From Chryseobacterium sp. E1 (GTDB taxonomy: Bacteria; Bacteroidota; Bacteroidia; Flavobacteriales; Weeksellaceae), in assembly GCA_019203745.1 (NCBI GenBank), contig CP078104.1, positions 1,054,001-1,118,000 on the forward strand: a DNA stretch of 64,000 bases. Direction: 5' to 3'. The position numbers and the translations under genes are program-made. The notes under the pieces are model-generated. The model was given only the letters and a program-made list of their open reading frames with translations, did not search any database and was not told the DNA's origin. Below are positions 1 through 9,274 of this stretch, piece after piece (positions within the stretch are counted from its first letter, which is position 1; each line of letters begins with the position of its first letter).

Positions 1-44
1 CCGCCGTGACAGGGCGGCATTCTAACCAGCTGAACTACCGGATC
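1..44 (-). tRNA. tRNA-Asp(GTC), 3' part cut off by window edge
   Basis: The visible part is identical to the complete tRNA-Asp copy at 77-150: the acceptor 5' strand, D arm and anticodon arm, with loop CTGTCAC and anticodon GTC. The T arm lies outside the window. It is the most downstream member of a tandem tRNA-Asp array read on the minus strand. Confidence 0.9.
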
Positions 45-76
45 AATTTTTTTAAAAGAAATTGAGAAAACTTCTG

Positions 77-150
77 CGATCCGGACGGGACTCGAACCCG
101 CGACCTCCGCCGTGACAGGGCGGCATTCTAACCAGCTGAACTACCGGATC
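77..150 (-). tRNA. tRNA-Asp(GTC)
   Basis: A complete 74-nt cloverleaf. The acceptor arms GATCCGG and CCGGATC pair perfectly, the anticodon stem is CCGCC/GGCGG with loop CTGTCAC (anticodon GTC), and the T loop is GTTCGAG. The 3' CCA is not encoded, as is usual in Bacteroidota. It is the middle copy of the array, and the spacers between copies are also nearly identical (short A/T runs plus TTGAGAAAA). Confidence 0.97.
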
Positions 151-182
151 AATTTTTTAAAGTAAATTGAGAAAAACTTCTG

Positions 183-255
183 CGATCCGGACGGGACTCG
201 AACCGCGACCTCCGCCGTGACAGGGCGGCATTCTAACCAGCTGAACTACCGGATC
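183..255 (-). tRNA. tRNA-Asp(GTC), one base short in the T stem
   Basis: Identical to the copy at 77-150 except that the T-arm run CCC is only CC (near 203), so the gene is 73 nt and one T-stem pair is lost. Given the many single-base homopolymer losses elsewhere in this window, a consensus error is more likely than a real pseudo-tRNA. It is the first gene of the array in the direction of transcription. Confidence 0.9.
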
Positions 256-327
256 ATATTTTTAAAGAACGTCGTTTCTTTTTCGTGGTTGCAAAATTAC
301 ACCTTTTTCATTACCTGCAAATTATTT

Positions 328-361
328 TCAAAAAAATACCTCCCAAACACGGAAGGTATTC
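328..361 (-). terminator. Rho-independent terminator of trxA
   Basis: On the minus strand the stem ATACCTTCC / GGAGGTAT is followed by a run of seven T. It starts about 20 nt after the trxA stop codon. Confidence 0.7.
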
Positions 362-379
362 ATTATCACAATTGTTTTT

Positions 380-696
380 TTACAAGTGAGCGCTTAATTT
401 TTCAGCGATTACCTCTTTTGGAGCTACACCTACTAATTTATCCACTACTTCTCCGTTCTTAAAAATAAGAACTGTAGGGATATTTCTGATACCATACTGC
501 ATCGAAATTTCCTGGTTATTGTCTACATCTACTTTCCCTACTACTGCTTTCCTTCAAAATCTGATGCAACTTCTTCGATGATTGGTCCTAAAGTTCTGCA
601 AGGTCCGCACCATACTGCCCAGAAGTCTACTAATACCGGTTTGTCTGATTTTAAAACCGTATCCTGAAATGAGCTGTCTGTAATTTCTAAAGCCAT
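380..696 (-). CDS. trxA: thioredoxin
   Basis: Small cytosolic disulfide reductase of about 105 aa, the usual thioredoxin length. The redox motif WCGPC is in the first third (context FWAVWCGPCRTLGPI). The conserved cis-proline stretch IRNIPTVLIFKNGE follows. One A is missing from a run near 552 (after DFEG), so the raw frame breaks in the middle; with one base restored it reads through to KLSAHL and TAA. The start is the ATG at 694-696, downstream of a TAATTTTG promoter box. The gene stands alone, with its own terminator. Confidence 0.93.
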
Positions 697-754
697 TTTT
701 GTTTCTTTTATTTTAATTAATATTATTTTCTTGTTTTTCTCTGTATTGAATCTT

Positions 755-762
755 CAAAATTA
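755..762 (-). promoter_or_regulatory. TAnnTTTG promoter box for trxA
   Basis: TAATTTTG on the minus strand, about 60 nt upstream of the trxA start, matching the Bacteroidota -7 consensus. No strong -33 TTG is obvious. Confidence 0.45.
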
Positions 763-781
763 CGATTTTTACATCATAAGA

Positions 782-1956
782 CTATCTATGCTCAACATTA
801 GTTTTTTCTATAGTGTAATCGCTTGAAATTTCCTTCAAAGCAGTCACCAATGCATCAATGTCTGCTTTGGTTGTCATATGGCTGAAAGAAATACGTAATG
901 GGGTACAGTGATCCATTTCATCTTCAGAAAGCACCATCATCATTACCATTGAAGGTTTTGACGCTCCTGAAGAACATGCGCTTCCCTGAGAGATTGCAAT
1001 TCCTTTCATATCCAACTGAAGTCCTATCAATGGATTTTTATAAGGTAATAAAGCACTTAACACTGTATAAAGACTGTTTTCCTTCTCAGCACTTCTGCCA
1101 TTGAATTTAATGCCTTCTATTTCGGCTGATAATCTTTCGATAGCATAGTCTTTGATGCTCTGCATATGCTGTGTATATTCGTCCATATGTGTCAACGAAA
1201 GTTCCAGTGCTTTCCCAAGTCCCACAATACCGCTTACATTCTCTGTTCCGGCTCTGAGGCTTCTTTCCTGAGGTCCTCCGGTAATGATTCCTTTAAGGCC
1301 TGTAGCTTTTCTGATAAAGGCAAATCCAGCTCCTTTAGGCCCGTGGAATTTATGAGCACTACAGGAAGCGAAATCGACAGGAATATCAGAGAAGTCAAGG
1401 TTCATATGAGCCATGGTCTGTACGGTATCTGAATGGAAAAGAGCATGGTGTTCTTTGCACAGTTCCGCTACTTTTTTAAGGTGGATCAGATTCCCGATTT
1501 CGTTATTGGCATGCATTAAGCTCACCAATGTTTTTTTATCTGAAGCTTTCAAAAGCTCTTCTAATTTGTTAAGATCAATATCTCCCTTTTCGTTCGGGCG
1601 GATATAGCTTACTTCTACTCCTTTTCTGGTTTTCATATCCAGAATACTTTCTGAAACACATTTATGTTCCAGAGGAGAGCTGATGATCCTTTGTACGCCA
1701 AGATGTTCTACGGCGGATTTGATGATCATATTGTTGGATTCGGTTCCACAGGAAGTGAAAATGATCTCAGCAGGAGTTACATGAAGATAGTCTGCAACCT
1801 GTCTTCTTACATTTTCAATAAGTATTTTTGCTTCCTGTCCAAAGCTGTGCGTTGAAGACGGGTTTCGAAATTCATCTTCATTGTACCCACCATTGCATCT
1901 ATAACTTCTTCTGCAAGCGGAGTGGTTGCGGCATTATCTAAATATACTTTATCCAT
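782..1956 (-). CDS. cysteine desulfurase, NifS/IscS family
   Basis: PLP-dependent enzyme that moves sulfur from cysteine for Fe-S cluster or thio-modification pathways. The N-terminus MDKVYLDNAATTPLAEEV is the classic start of the family. The PLP lysine is in SAHKFHGPKG near residue 203 and the active-site cysteine is in GSACSSGASKP near residue 330. One C is missing from a run at 1860-1862, which breaks the raw frame after NFET; repaired length is about 391 aa. The start ATG is 2 nt after the stop of the PrcB-like gene, so it is the last gene of the 782-5958 operon. Which scaffold it serves cannot be told from the window. Confidence 0.9.
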
Positions 1957-1958
1957 TA

Positions 1959-2424
1959 TTATTTTGAATATTTTAATTCTACGGAGGTAAACTGGTACTC
2001 TGCGGGAACAGCGAAAATAATCCAGGGTTTGAGATCACCTGAATTTCCATTTCACCGGAAGGTTCCCGGCTGGAATTTCTACATACAGGATGTTGTTTTT
2101 CACTGACACATTTCTGATCTCTGTGACTCTGTGGCTTCCTGATCTGAAGTTGCCCAAGTTGTAGAGTACAACTTTTTTATTCTTTGGAAATTTCGGATAA
2201 TCAGTAGCCGGCTCTTTTTCAAGATCTACCCATCCGAATCCCATTTTTATCGTGTTACGAAAATCTTTCTCGTCTTTAATGATTCTAAAGCCGGGCTGAT
2301 CTGCCCCACCCTGAGATTCAGAAACAAGCAGTTCTGCCTTTTCCTGCATAGGAGATTCCTTTTGAGACGGTACATTCGTACAACTCATCAGGGTGATCGT
2401 CAAAGCAAATAACAGGCTTTTCAT
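1959..2424 (-). CDS. PrcB-like secreted lipoprotein
   Basis: About 155 aa after repair. A lipoprotein signal peptide (MKSLLFALTITLMSCTN, lipobox cysteine at 15) targets it to the envelope. The body, with GFGWVDLEKEPATDYPKFP and KKVVLYNLGNFRSGSHR, resembles 'protease complex subunit PrcB family' proteins; I recognise it from memory only. The frame breaks near 2038 after VKWKF; a shifted frame continues as GDLKPWIIFAVPAEYQF and ends at TAA 1959-1961. It sits between the HAD gene and the desulfurase with short gaps, so it is probably co-transcribed. Its role is unknown. Confidence 0.7.
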
Positions 2425-2448
2425 TTTTTACACTTTTACCTTCCAAAA

Positions 2449-3036
2449 TTAATGAAAAAATTGGTAATGTCCCTCATTTGCCCATTTCAACATTGGCCGA
2501 TCTCCCGAAGTATCACCAAATGCAATAATTTTATCATACTTGGAATCGTTGATTTCGGCTTTAATCCTTACCAGTTTTTCTTTTCCGTTGCAATTTTTGC
2601 CGATAAAGTTTCCTGTGAAAACACCGTTCTTGAACTCGGCCCGGGTAGATACAAGATGCATTTTCAGTTCATCGGCAAAAGGTTTTACCCAGATGTCCAA
2701 TGAAGCGGTCACCAATAAGCTCTGTGTATTATTCCTATCGATATTTTGTATAAAGTCCAGGGCATTTTCCCTTACGATTTTGGGATAATGCAATTCAAAA
2801 AACTGTTTAGACTTCTGCTCAATCTTTTCCTGAGACTGTCCTTTTAAAATAGAACCGATAAAGCTTTTCTTCACTTTTTCCGTTTCAGCCAGTTTCAGTT
2901 TCAACAGAATGAAGAGCGGTACATGTTTTAAAAATTGTATCCGGTATTTTGTAGAATCGTAGAATTTAAGATACATAAACATGGTATCCTTATACGTCAG
3001 TGTTCCGTCAAAATCAAAACAATACAATTTTTTCAT
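2449..3036 (-). CDS. HAD-IB family phosphatase, candidate polyprenyl-P-phosphoribose phosphatase
   Basis: 195 aa and intact. HAD motif I DFDGTLT at residues 8-14, motif II threonine in LVTASLD, motif IV GDTSGDRPML near the C-terminus. This is the subfamily of phosphoserine-phosphatase-like enzymes. It starts 3 nt after the dprE2-like gene and ends 24 nt before the PrcB-like gene. In actinobacteria the phosphoribosyl-lipid phosphatase step lies between UbiA and DprE1/DprE2, so this neighbour is the obvious candidate here. The assignment is inferred from context; the family itself is clear. Confidence 0.85.
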   Translation of the reverse strand: MKKLYCFDFDGTLTYKDTMFMYLKFYDSTKYRIQFLKHVPLFILLKLKLAETEKVKKSFIGSILKGQSQEKIEQKSKQFFELHYPKIVRENALDFIQNIDRNNTQSLLVTASLDIWVKPFADELKMHLVSTRAEFKNGVFTGNFIGKNCNGKEKLVRIKAEINDSKYDKIIAFGDTSGDRPMLKWANEGHYQFFH

Positions 3037-3039
3037 TTT

Positions 3040-3763
3040 TTAAAGCTTTAATTTTTTGAATATAAATTCAGGAATATTCCTGATGATCAACATGATAATA
3101 CTCCATACAGGCAAAACATAGGCCACATTCTTCTGCTTTTTAAAAGCCTTGTAAATACATGCAGCAGCCTGTTTTGGTGTAGCTGTCAGCTTAGGATTCA
3201 AAGGAAGTCCTTCTGTCATTTTGGTAGCCATAAACCCTGGCTTAATGGTCAGAACATGTACTTTTTATCAAAAGATAGTTTCTTAAGCCGCTTAAATAAG
3301 CTGTAAAAGCTGCTTTTGCACTTCCATAGATAAAGTTACTCTGTCTTCCCCGATCTCCTGCCACGGATGAAAGTCCGATGATCGTTCCGGACCTCCTGCT
3401 TTCAAATTTCTGAGCAAAATAGTTCATAACAGGCACCAGCTTTGAATAATTGATATCAATAATCCGTTCGGTATTTCTGTTATCATACAATCCTTCTTCG
3501 GTTCCTTCACCCAGATATCCTACGGCACAAAATAATACATTTGAATTGATATTATCAAATCTATTATAATCAATTTCTTTTGTCAGGTCCAGTTCAATGA
3601 CTTCGGCCTGCTGCAGAAACTTCACATCAATATGCCTTGCAAACCTCTCTGTAGTTTCCTTATTTGAGGTAAAAAGATAGATTTTTTCAAATTTTTCTCC
3701 TTCCTGAAGTGCTTTTTCCACAAAAGCCTGTGCCACTTCAGATGTACTTCCCAGAACGATCAT
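3040..3763 (-). CDS. DprE2-like short-chain dehydrogenase
   Basis: About 241 aa after repair. Rossmann N-terminus MIVLGSTSEVAQAF, catalytic serine in LSSVAGDRG, and Tyr-x3-Lys in IYGSAKAAF. The ATG at 3761-3763 is chosen because the fold begins directly there; codons upstream are not SDR-like. Two bases are missing from T and A runs near 3255-3265; repair gives FDKKVHVLTIKPGFMATKM and a hydrophobic C-terminal stretch. It lies 13 nt after the DprE1-like gene. In DprE1/DprE2 systems the SDR reduces the 2'-keto lipid to the arabinose epimer with NADH. Confidence 0.85.
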
Positions 3764-3776
3764 TATGAATTGTTGT

Positions 3777-5076
3777 TTATGATTCTTTGTGCTGTAAAGA
3801 CACAAATTTAGGATTTTGAATATTTTTCAGATAATTGGTCAGTGATGATCTGCTCATACTGTCTTTGGTAAGATAGATTCTTCCCCGAATTCCTGTACAA
3901 TAGCATCAAGCTGATCTACCAGCTTCTTCAGTTTTGAATTGACTTTAAAATCCAATGCCAGCGTATATCCTTCTACAGGAAATGAATTGTAGGCCTGCGG
4001 ATTGTTTTTCCCGAACAGTTTCAGCACTGCCAGAAATGATCCGTTTCCGCTTTGGGCAATCGTTTCCAGAATTCTCTTCATTCCTTCTTTTCCTGCTTCT
4101 TTGGGAATTACCATCTGGTACTGTATAAAGCCAGATTTCCCGTAGATCTTATTCCATTCATTGATGGCATCCAGAGGATAGAAGAATGTTTCATAGTCAA
4201 TAAAATTTTTGACTTCCTTCTTAGATTGTTTTTTATAATACAGCCAGTTGAATATTTTCACCGTCAATGCATTCAGTACAAATCCGGGAAAATAGAACGG
4301 AACAGTAGGCTGAAGCTTTTTTAAGTCTTAAAGGGGTTTTTCCCATACTTTGAGGGAGCTCGTGCTGAAAGGCATGCTCTCCTCTCATCAGAATACTTCT
4401 TCCGATATTTTTTCCTTTCTGAAGACAGTCTATCCAGGCTACAGTGTATGTCCAGTTTTCACTTTCATCAAAAAGTCTAAAAATCTCATCCAGATTTCAG
4501 CTTTGATACTTTCCTGACGGATGTATGCAGACTCTATATTTTTAAGTTTAAATTTTGCGGTAAGGATAATTCCGGTAAGCCCCATTCCTCCGATGGTAGC
4601 CCAGAACTTTTCCGAATTCTCTTCTCTGGAACAGGTGATGATTTCACCGTTTTCAGTCATCAGTTTAAATTCAGTCACATATTCTGAGAAGCAGCCTTCA
4701 GCATGGTGGTTTTTACCATGTACATCTGAAGCAATGGCTCCACCGACTGAAATAAATTTTGTTCCCGGAGTTACGTACAGGAAATATCCCTGCGGAACAG
4801 CGATCTCCAGTACATCCGAAAGCAGTACTCCGGATTCACATTCTATCACTCCGTTTAAACGGTCGAAACTGATGAATTTATTTAATTTTTAGTAGAAAAT
4901 ATGGACTCTCCCAACGAAGCATCTCCGTAGCATCTTCCGTTTCCTCTAGCAATAATTTCGTTGTGATTGAGTACAAATTCTTTTATCTTTTTGAAGCTGT
5001 CCTCAGATCTCATTTCTTTTTCCACTACCGGGAAATTTCCCCAGTTTGTAACTTTCTGTGTGAAATTCGGCTTCAT
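3777..5076 (-). CDS. DprE1-like FAD-dependent oxidoreductase (polyprenyl-P-ribose 2'-oxidase)
   Basis: About 433 aa after repair. FAD-binding segments RGNGRCYGDASLG (near residue 45) and PGTKFISVGGAIASDVHGKN correspond closely to DprE1; the latter precedes the HH pair. Near the C-terminus FPVEGYTLALDF and GGRIYLTKDS match the substrate-pocket region, with the catalytic lysine kept in TKDS. At the position of mycobacterial Cys387 there is Ala (codon 3956-3958). Four indels, near 3875, 4320, 4497 and 4885, break the raw frame. The ATG overlaps the stop of the UbiA gene as ATGA, which suggests translational coupling. Confidence 0.88.
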
Positions 5077-5958
5077 TTTTTAAAGTAAATTTGAATTAAA
5101 AATGTGGCGACCCAAAGTAATAGAGTGACCTGTATGTAACGGTCTCTGTATACAATTTTGGTTGGAGATTCCGTTCTGTTGTATACCAGTGTCTGCTGAA
5201 GATATCTCAACAAAGCAAATACAACGAAAACTACCGTATAGAAAACCCTTTGATGGAATCTGGCCTGAACCTCCGGTGACAGGGTAAACATCAGATAACA
5301 GACGATAGCCAGAGTAATGGAAATAGACAGCGCAATATCTGCAAACTGAACATTATACCCATCCAAAGCCCTTCTTGTCTTTCCTGAAACCTGCGCATTG
5401 ATCAGCTCGCCCCTTCTTTTTCCGATGGCCAGAACCAATGCCAGTACAAAGGTCAGCAGAATAGCCCACTGCGAAATGCTGATCCCTGTAATATAACCGC
5501 CAGCCAGCACTCTAAGTACAAAACCTATGGCAATGATAAATATATCAATGATAGGAACATGCTTGAGTCTGAAAGTATAGGCAAGGTTCATCATGACATA
5601 GAACGCTATGATGGTTGCAAATTTCCATAACGGCTGATGGAAATAGAGCTGTGCTAATAATACGAGTATAATATCAGTGATAACAAGACCTGTAAGAATT
5701 CCTATTGCTTTTGATTTGGAAATTGCTCCGCTTGCCAGGGTCTTCTTCTTTTCTCAGGATGTTTCCTGTCTGCTTCAATATCGTTGTAATCATTCAGTAT
5801 GTAGACCACGCTTGCAGCAAGTGAGAATATGACAAAAGCGAAAATACTTTCGATAAGTAAATTAAGGTTGGTAATATTACCTGAAAAAAGAGAGGGACAA
5901 ATACAAACAGGTTTTTCACCCATTGTTCTACACGCAGTAGTTTTAAATATTTCTTCAT
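5073..5958 (-). CDS. UbiA-family prenyltransferase, DPPR-synthase-like
   Basis: About 295 aa with about eight hydrophobic segments, an inner-membrane protein. The motif LNDYNDIEADRKHPEKR, followed after repair by RRPLASG, is the Asp-rich signature of decaprenyl-phosphate phosphoribosyltransferase (Rv3806c type), which transfers phosphoribose from PRPP to a polyprenyl phosphate. The start ATG at 5956-5958 gives MKKYLKLLRVEQWVKNLFVF, a typical opening. One T is missing near 5895 and one near 5740. It is the first gene of the operon. Confidence 0.87.
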
Positions 5959-6065
5959 TTATGTTATTTCTTCCGAAATTTTTATTTGTTTTTTTAATGG
6001 TTGTCAGGGGCCTTCATCATTTTTTATGTTGTATAAGGGATTTCAAATCATAAAGGTTTCAGGTA

Positions 6066-6073
6066 CAAAAATA
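6066..6073 (-). promoter_or_regulatory. TAnnTTTG promoter box for the ubiA-dprE operon
   Basis: TATTTTTG on the minus strand, about 105 nt upstream of the UbiA start and downstream of the OmpA terminator. It is the best match in this gap. Confidence 0.4.
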
Positions 6074-6101
6074 ATAAATTCAAAATTTCCAGCATAAAAA
6101 T

Positions 6102-6124
6102 ACAAAAAAAACCGCCGGGGCGGT
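6102..6124 (-). terminator. terminator of the OmpA-like gene
   Basis: Perfect stem ACCGCC / GGCGGT with a 2-nt loop, followed on the minus strand by a run of T. It lies about 30 nt past the OmpA-like stop codon. Confidence 0.85.
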
Positions 6125-6155
6125 CTTTTACGAAAATATTTATATGTTAAATTAA

Positions 6156-6845
6156 TTACTGTCCTTGTTTGGCATCGTTAATCATTTTCTCATTTGCAGT
6201 AATAGCGAATTCAACTCTTCTGTTTTTAGCTCTTCCTTCGTCAGTATCGTTACTAGCAACCGGCATATTTTTACCTTCACCTTTTGTAAACATTCTGCTT
6301 CCGGCAATTCCTTTTCCTACCAGGTAAGATTTTACAGCATCAGCTCTTCTTTGAGAAAGTGCCATATTATAAGCATCTTTACCTACACTGTCTGTGTGTC
6401 CGTAGATATTGATATTGGTATCCGGGTTATCAGCCAGTACTTTGGCTAATTTATCAAGGTTGGTCTGAGCAACAGAAGTAAGGTTTGATGAGTCGAAAGC
6501 AAAGTTTACAATACTTTCATTCATGGTCACTTTAATACCGTCTCCTACTCTTTCTACCTGAGCTCCCGGTAAAGTTTCTTTGATATCTCTCGCCTGCTTG
6601 TCCATCTTGTTACCGATAACGTTACCTGCAACACCACCGATAATACCACCCAATACAGCTCCAATGGCTCCGTTTCCTCCTTTTCCTACATTGTTACCAA
6701 GGATTCCTCCCAATACAGCTCCTGAAGCAGCACCTACGGCTGTACCTCTCTGTTGGTGATTAGAATTCTGAACCGCTTCACAGCTTGTCAATAATAATGC
6801 TGATGACAAGAAAAGGGCTCCTACGTATGTTTTATTAAATTTCAT
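6156..6845 (-). CDS. OmpA-family lipoprotein with glycine-zipper region
   Basis: 229 aa, intact. Lipoprotein signal MKFNKTYVGALFLSSALLLTSC, then a Gly-rich zipper region (about residues 33-80, repeated GxxxG such as GAVLGGILGNNVG), then a C-terminal OmpA peptidoglycan-binding domain. Diagnostic segments are IYGHTDSVGKDAYN, SQRRADAVKSYL and NRRVEFAI. It probably anchors the outer membrane to peptidoglycan. It follows the lipocalin-like gene by 25 nt and is closed by a strong terminator, so the two form an operon. Confidence 0.92.
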   Translation of the reverse strand: MKFNKTYVGALFLSSALLLTSCEAVQNSNHQQRGTAVGAASGAVLGGILGNNVGKGGNGAIGAVLGGIIGGVAGNVIGNKMDKQARDIKETLPGAQVERVGDGIKVTMNESIVNFAFDSSNLTSVAQTNLDKLAKVLADNPDTNINIYGHTDSVGKDAYNMALSQRRADAVKSYLVGKGIAGSRMFTKGEGKNMPVASNDTDEGRAKNRRVEFAITANEKMINDAKQGQ

Positions 6846-6870
6846 TTTTTCTGATCTTTATGTTGATAAA

Positions 6871-7361
6871 TTATTTCATTCCTGTTCTCTCGAAGTTGTA
6901 AACTACTTTTACATTTCCTCCTTCAAACGGAACATCCTGCTCCAGTGAAAACTGATCTGTAGTTTTGTTGATCAGTGTCAGGGTATATCCTGCTGTATTT
7001 TGTTTTGCTTTAGTACCTGAAGCAATCTTTTTAAACATAAACGTATTACCGTTTTTCACTTCAAATTTGATAGGCTGAGTAATTGCCGGGCAATTTCCAC
7101 CACCGTTTAAAGTATACGCCCCTGTCCAGTTGTTAGGAATCAGTCTCCAGTGGCTTCCTACGAAACATTGTGCGTCTGCACCTTCATCAAAAGGTTTGAT
7201 TTTATATCCTTTTTCGTAATCTACGCTCACGATCTGCCAGTCTCCTTTCATGGTAAGGAAGTCTGCTCTTTGATTTTGAGATGTAGCTGCTTTATTCACA
7301 GAGGAACAAGACACTGCAAAAGTGATGTTCCTAACATCCCTGCAAGTAGTAACTTTTTCAT
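6871..7361 (-). CDS. lipocalin-like lipoprotein
   Basis: About 163 aa. After restoring one T near 7313 the N-terminus is MKKLLLAGMLGTSLFAVSC, a lipoprotein signal. The body has the lipocalin-type GDWQIVSVDYEKGYKIKPF opening and regular beta-strand spacing. It has two Cys in the mature part (AQCFVG and GGNCPA). Ligand unknown. It lies directly upstream of the OmpA-like lipoprotein on the same strand. Confidence 0.78.
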
Positions 7362-7419
7362 TTTGTTGTTTATTATTTTGTTACTATAAAGTTACAAAAA
7401 ACCGTGCCAAAATTGAAAA

Positions 7420-7453
7420 TAAAAAATAAAAAGTCCGAAAAAATCCGGACTCT
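7420..7453 (-). terminator. terminator of the subtilase gene
   Basis: Stem AGTCCGGA / TCCGGACT-type pairing (AGTCCG with CGGACT) around an A/T loop, followed by a T-rich tract on the minus strand. It is about 33 nt past the protease stop codon. Confidence 0.75.
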
Positions 7454-7485
7454 TTATGGTTTCTCCTTAAACACAGGAAGATAAA

Positions 7486-9187
7486 TTATTTTTTAACAGC
7501 CTTTTTACGGATTTGACTTCGTTGGCTTTACGCTTTGAGGGCTTAACAGTACCTGCAGATCCTTTACCATTATAGAAATGAGTATAGGCATATTCTGCTG
7601 CTTTTTCAGGTCGATAACCCCTCCGGCCTGTGACTGATCTGTGAATCCGTTGGCTGTACTTGGATTACTGCTCTTTACAAGCGATTCAATGATCTGGTCA
7701 GGTTTCAGTTCAGGCATATATGCCAGCAGGACCGCTGCTCCTCCGGCTACAACGGGTGAAGCCATTGAGGTACCCTGAAGGTATTTGTATTCATTTTTGG
7801 TACGGTAGAATAAATTTCTTCTCCCGGGGCAAAAACATTAACCATTTTTTTATTGTAATTGGAGAAGTCGGCTCTCAAGGCATCATTCTTATTGGTGCTT
7901 GCTCCTACTACCAGAACGTTGCTTACAAACGGTTTTTCGTCAGAAATGTTCTTAAAGTTGGTAGGATATGCAAGGTGTTCTGCTACATCTTCGTTTTCAT
8001 TACCGGCAGCTTTTACCAAAAGAACGCCTTTATCTTCAGCATATTTGAAAGCATCCCATACTACATTTTTACCAGGTGACACCGGTTTTCCAAAGCTCAT
8101 ATTTAAGACTTTAGCTCCATTATCTACCGCATATCTGATAGCATTCGCAACGTCTTTATCTCTTTCATCTCCATTCGGAACCGTTCTTACGGTCATGATT
8201 TTTGCAACTTTGGAAGCTACACCATATTGTATTTCTTTTCCCTGCGGAAGACCTGCAATAATTCCTGCCACGTGGGTTCCGTGCTCTGCATCCGGACCTT
8301 CATAATGGTTGTTTCCGTAGATCTTTTCAGAGTAGTCGTCATAGTTATCTCCCACAATTTCTTTTCTTGGATCATAAGACAGGTCATACTGTTTGGCAGC
8401 GGGAGCAAAATGGTCTATTGCCTCTTTCATTTCTTCCTTCATCTTTTTCTCAAAGTCAGCCGCTGATTTTCCGTTGAAATCAGGACTTGTAGAGATCTGT
8501 TTCAGAAAGTCCAGCGCAATGGCATCTCTCTGATCTGAAGGGGCTTTAACAGATGATATTGTTTCTGCAGTTACAGGTTTCCCTGCCAGCAGTTTCACCA
8601 TATTAGGAATCAGCTCATTCAGCATAGAATAGGTCTGAAAATTCTGTTTAGCCTCAATACTTTTTTACTGAAAAGATCTTTGGCTTTCATATACATATCA
8701 AATTCCTCCTTCATACTGGCCTGATTGGCTTTGTTCTTTGCAGAATCAGAACCTTCAAAAACCGGTTTATATTTAGCAACAACTCTTGTTACCTCCATAT
8801 TGTCGATATCAATATCTCCGTTTTTCCCGCCTATAAAGTTCCATCCGTGTATATCATCGATATATCCGTTTCCATCATCATCTTTACCATTTCCCGGAAC
8901 TTCATTAGGATTTGTCCATAGGTTTTTACCAACCCCGGATGATCTACCTGTACACCACTGTCTAAAACGCCAACAATAACTGTTTTTGGCTTCAGGCCTT
9001 TAGATTCTAAATATTTATAAGCATTTGCCGTATTTACTCCATATACTTTTGAAGCAGAGAAATCCTTATGATACCAGGTCATCAGATCTTTATCTTCTTT
9101 AGGGTCAATACTTTTAGCTTTAGACTCCTGTGCAAAGGAGAAATTAAAACCTGCTAAAAAAACTGCAGCTAATAATACCTTTTTCAT
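7486..9187 (-). CDS. secreted S8 family serine peptidase (subtilase)
   Basis: About 568 aa after repair of five single-base losses (near 7510, 7604, 7798, 8665 and 8925). Sec signal MKKVLLAAVFLAGFNFSFAQ. The catalytic triad is visible: Asp in VIVGVLDSGVQVDHPG, His in EHGTHVAGIIAG, Ser in GTSMASPVVAGG; the oxyanion Asn is in KAAGNENED. A large insertion of about 190 aa lies between the Asp and His segments, a common arrangement in Bacteroidota subtilases. No type IX secretion C-terminal domain is seen; the end is lysine-rich. The ATG at 9185-9187 starts the signal peptide. Confidence 0.92.
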
Positions 9188-9274
9188 ATGTTGATATTTA
9201 ATTTTAAAAGCCATATAACCATCAGCTTTATCCGTTTTTAAGAGGATCAACAGCGATTTGCTATGATGACTGTT

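Noticed and set aside
8269..8274. CACGTG, the centre of a parS-like site
   Set aside because: It lies inside the subtilase codons around the catalytic His (EHGTHVAG), and the flanks do not match the parS palindrome.
7505..9250. Three separate subtilase-like genes
   Set aside because: The three pieces carry the Asp, the His and the Ser segments in order and join through single-base repairs; it is one gene.
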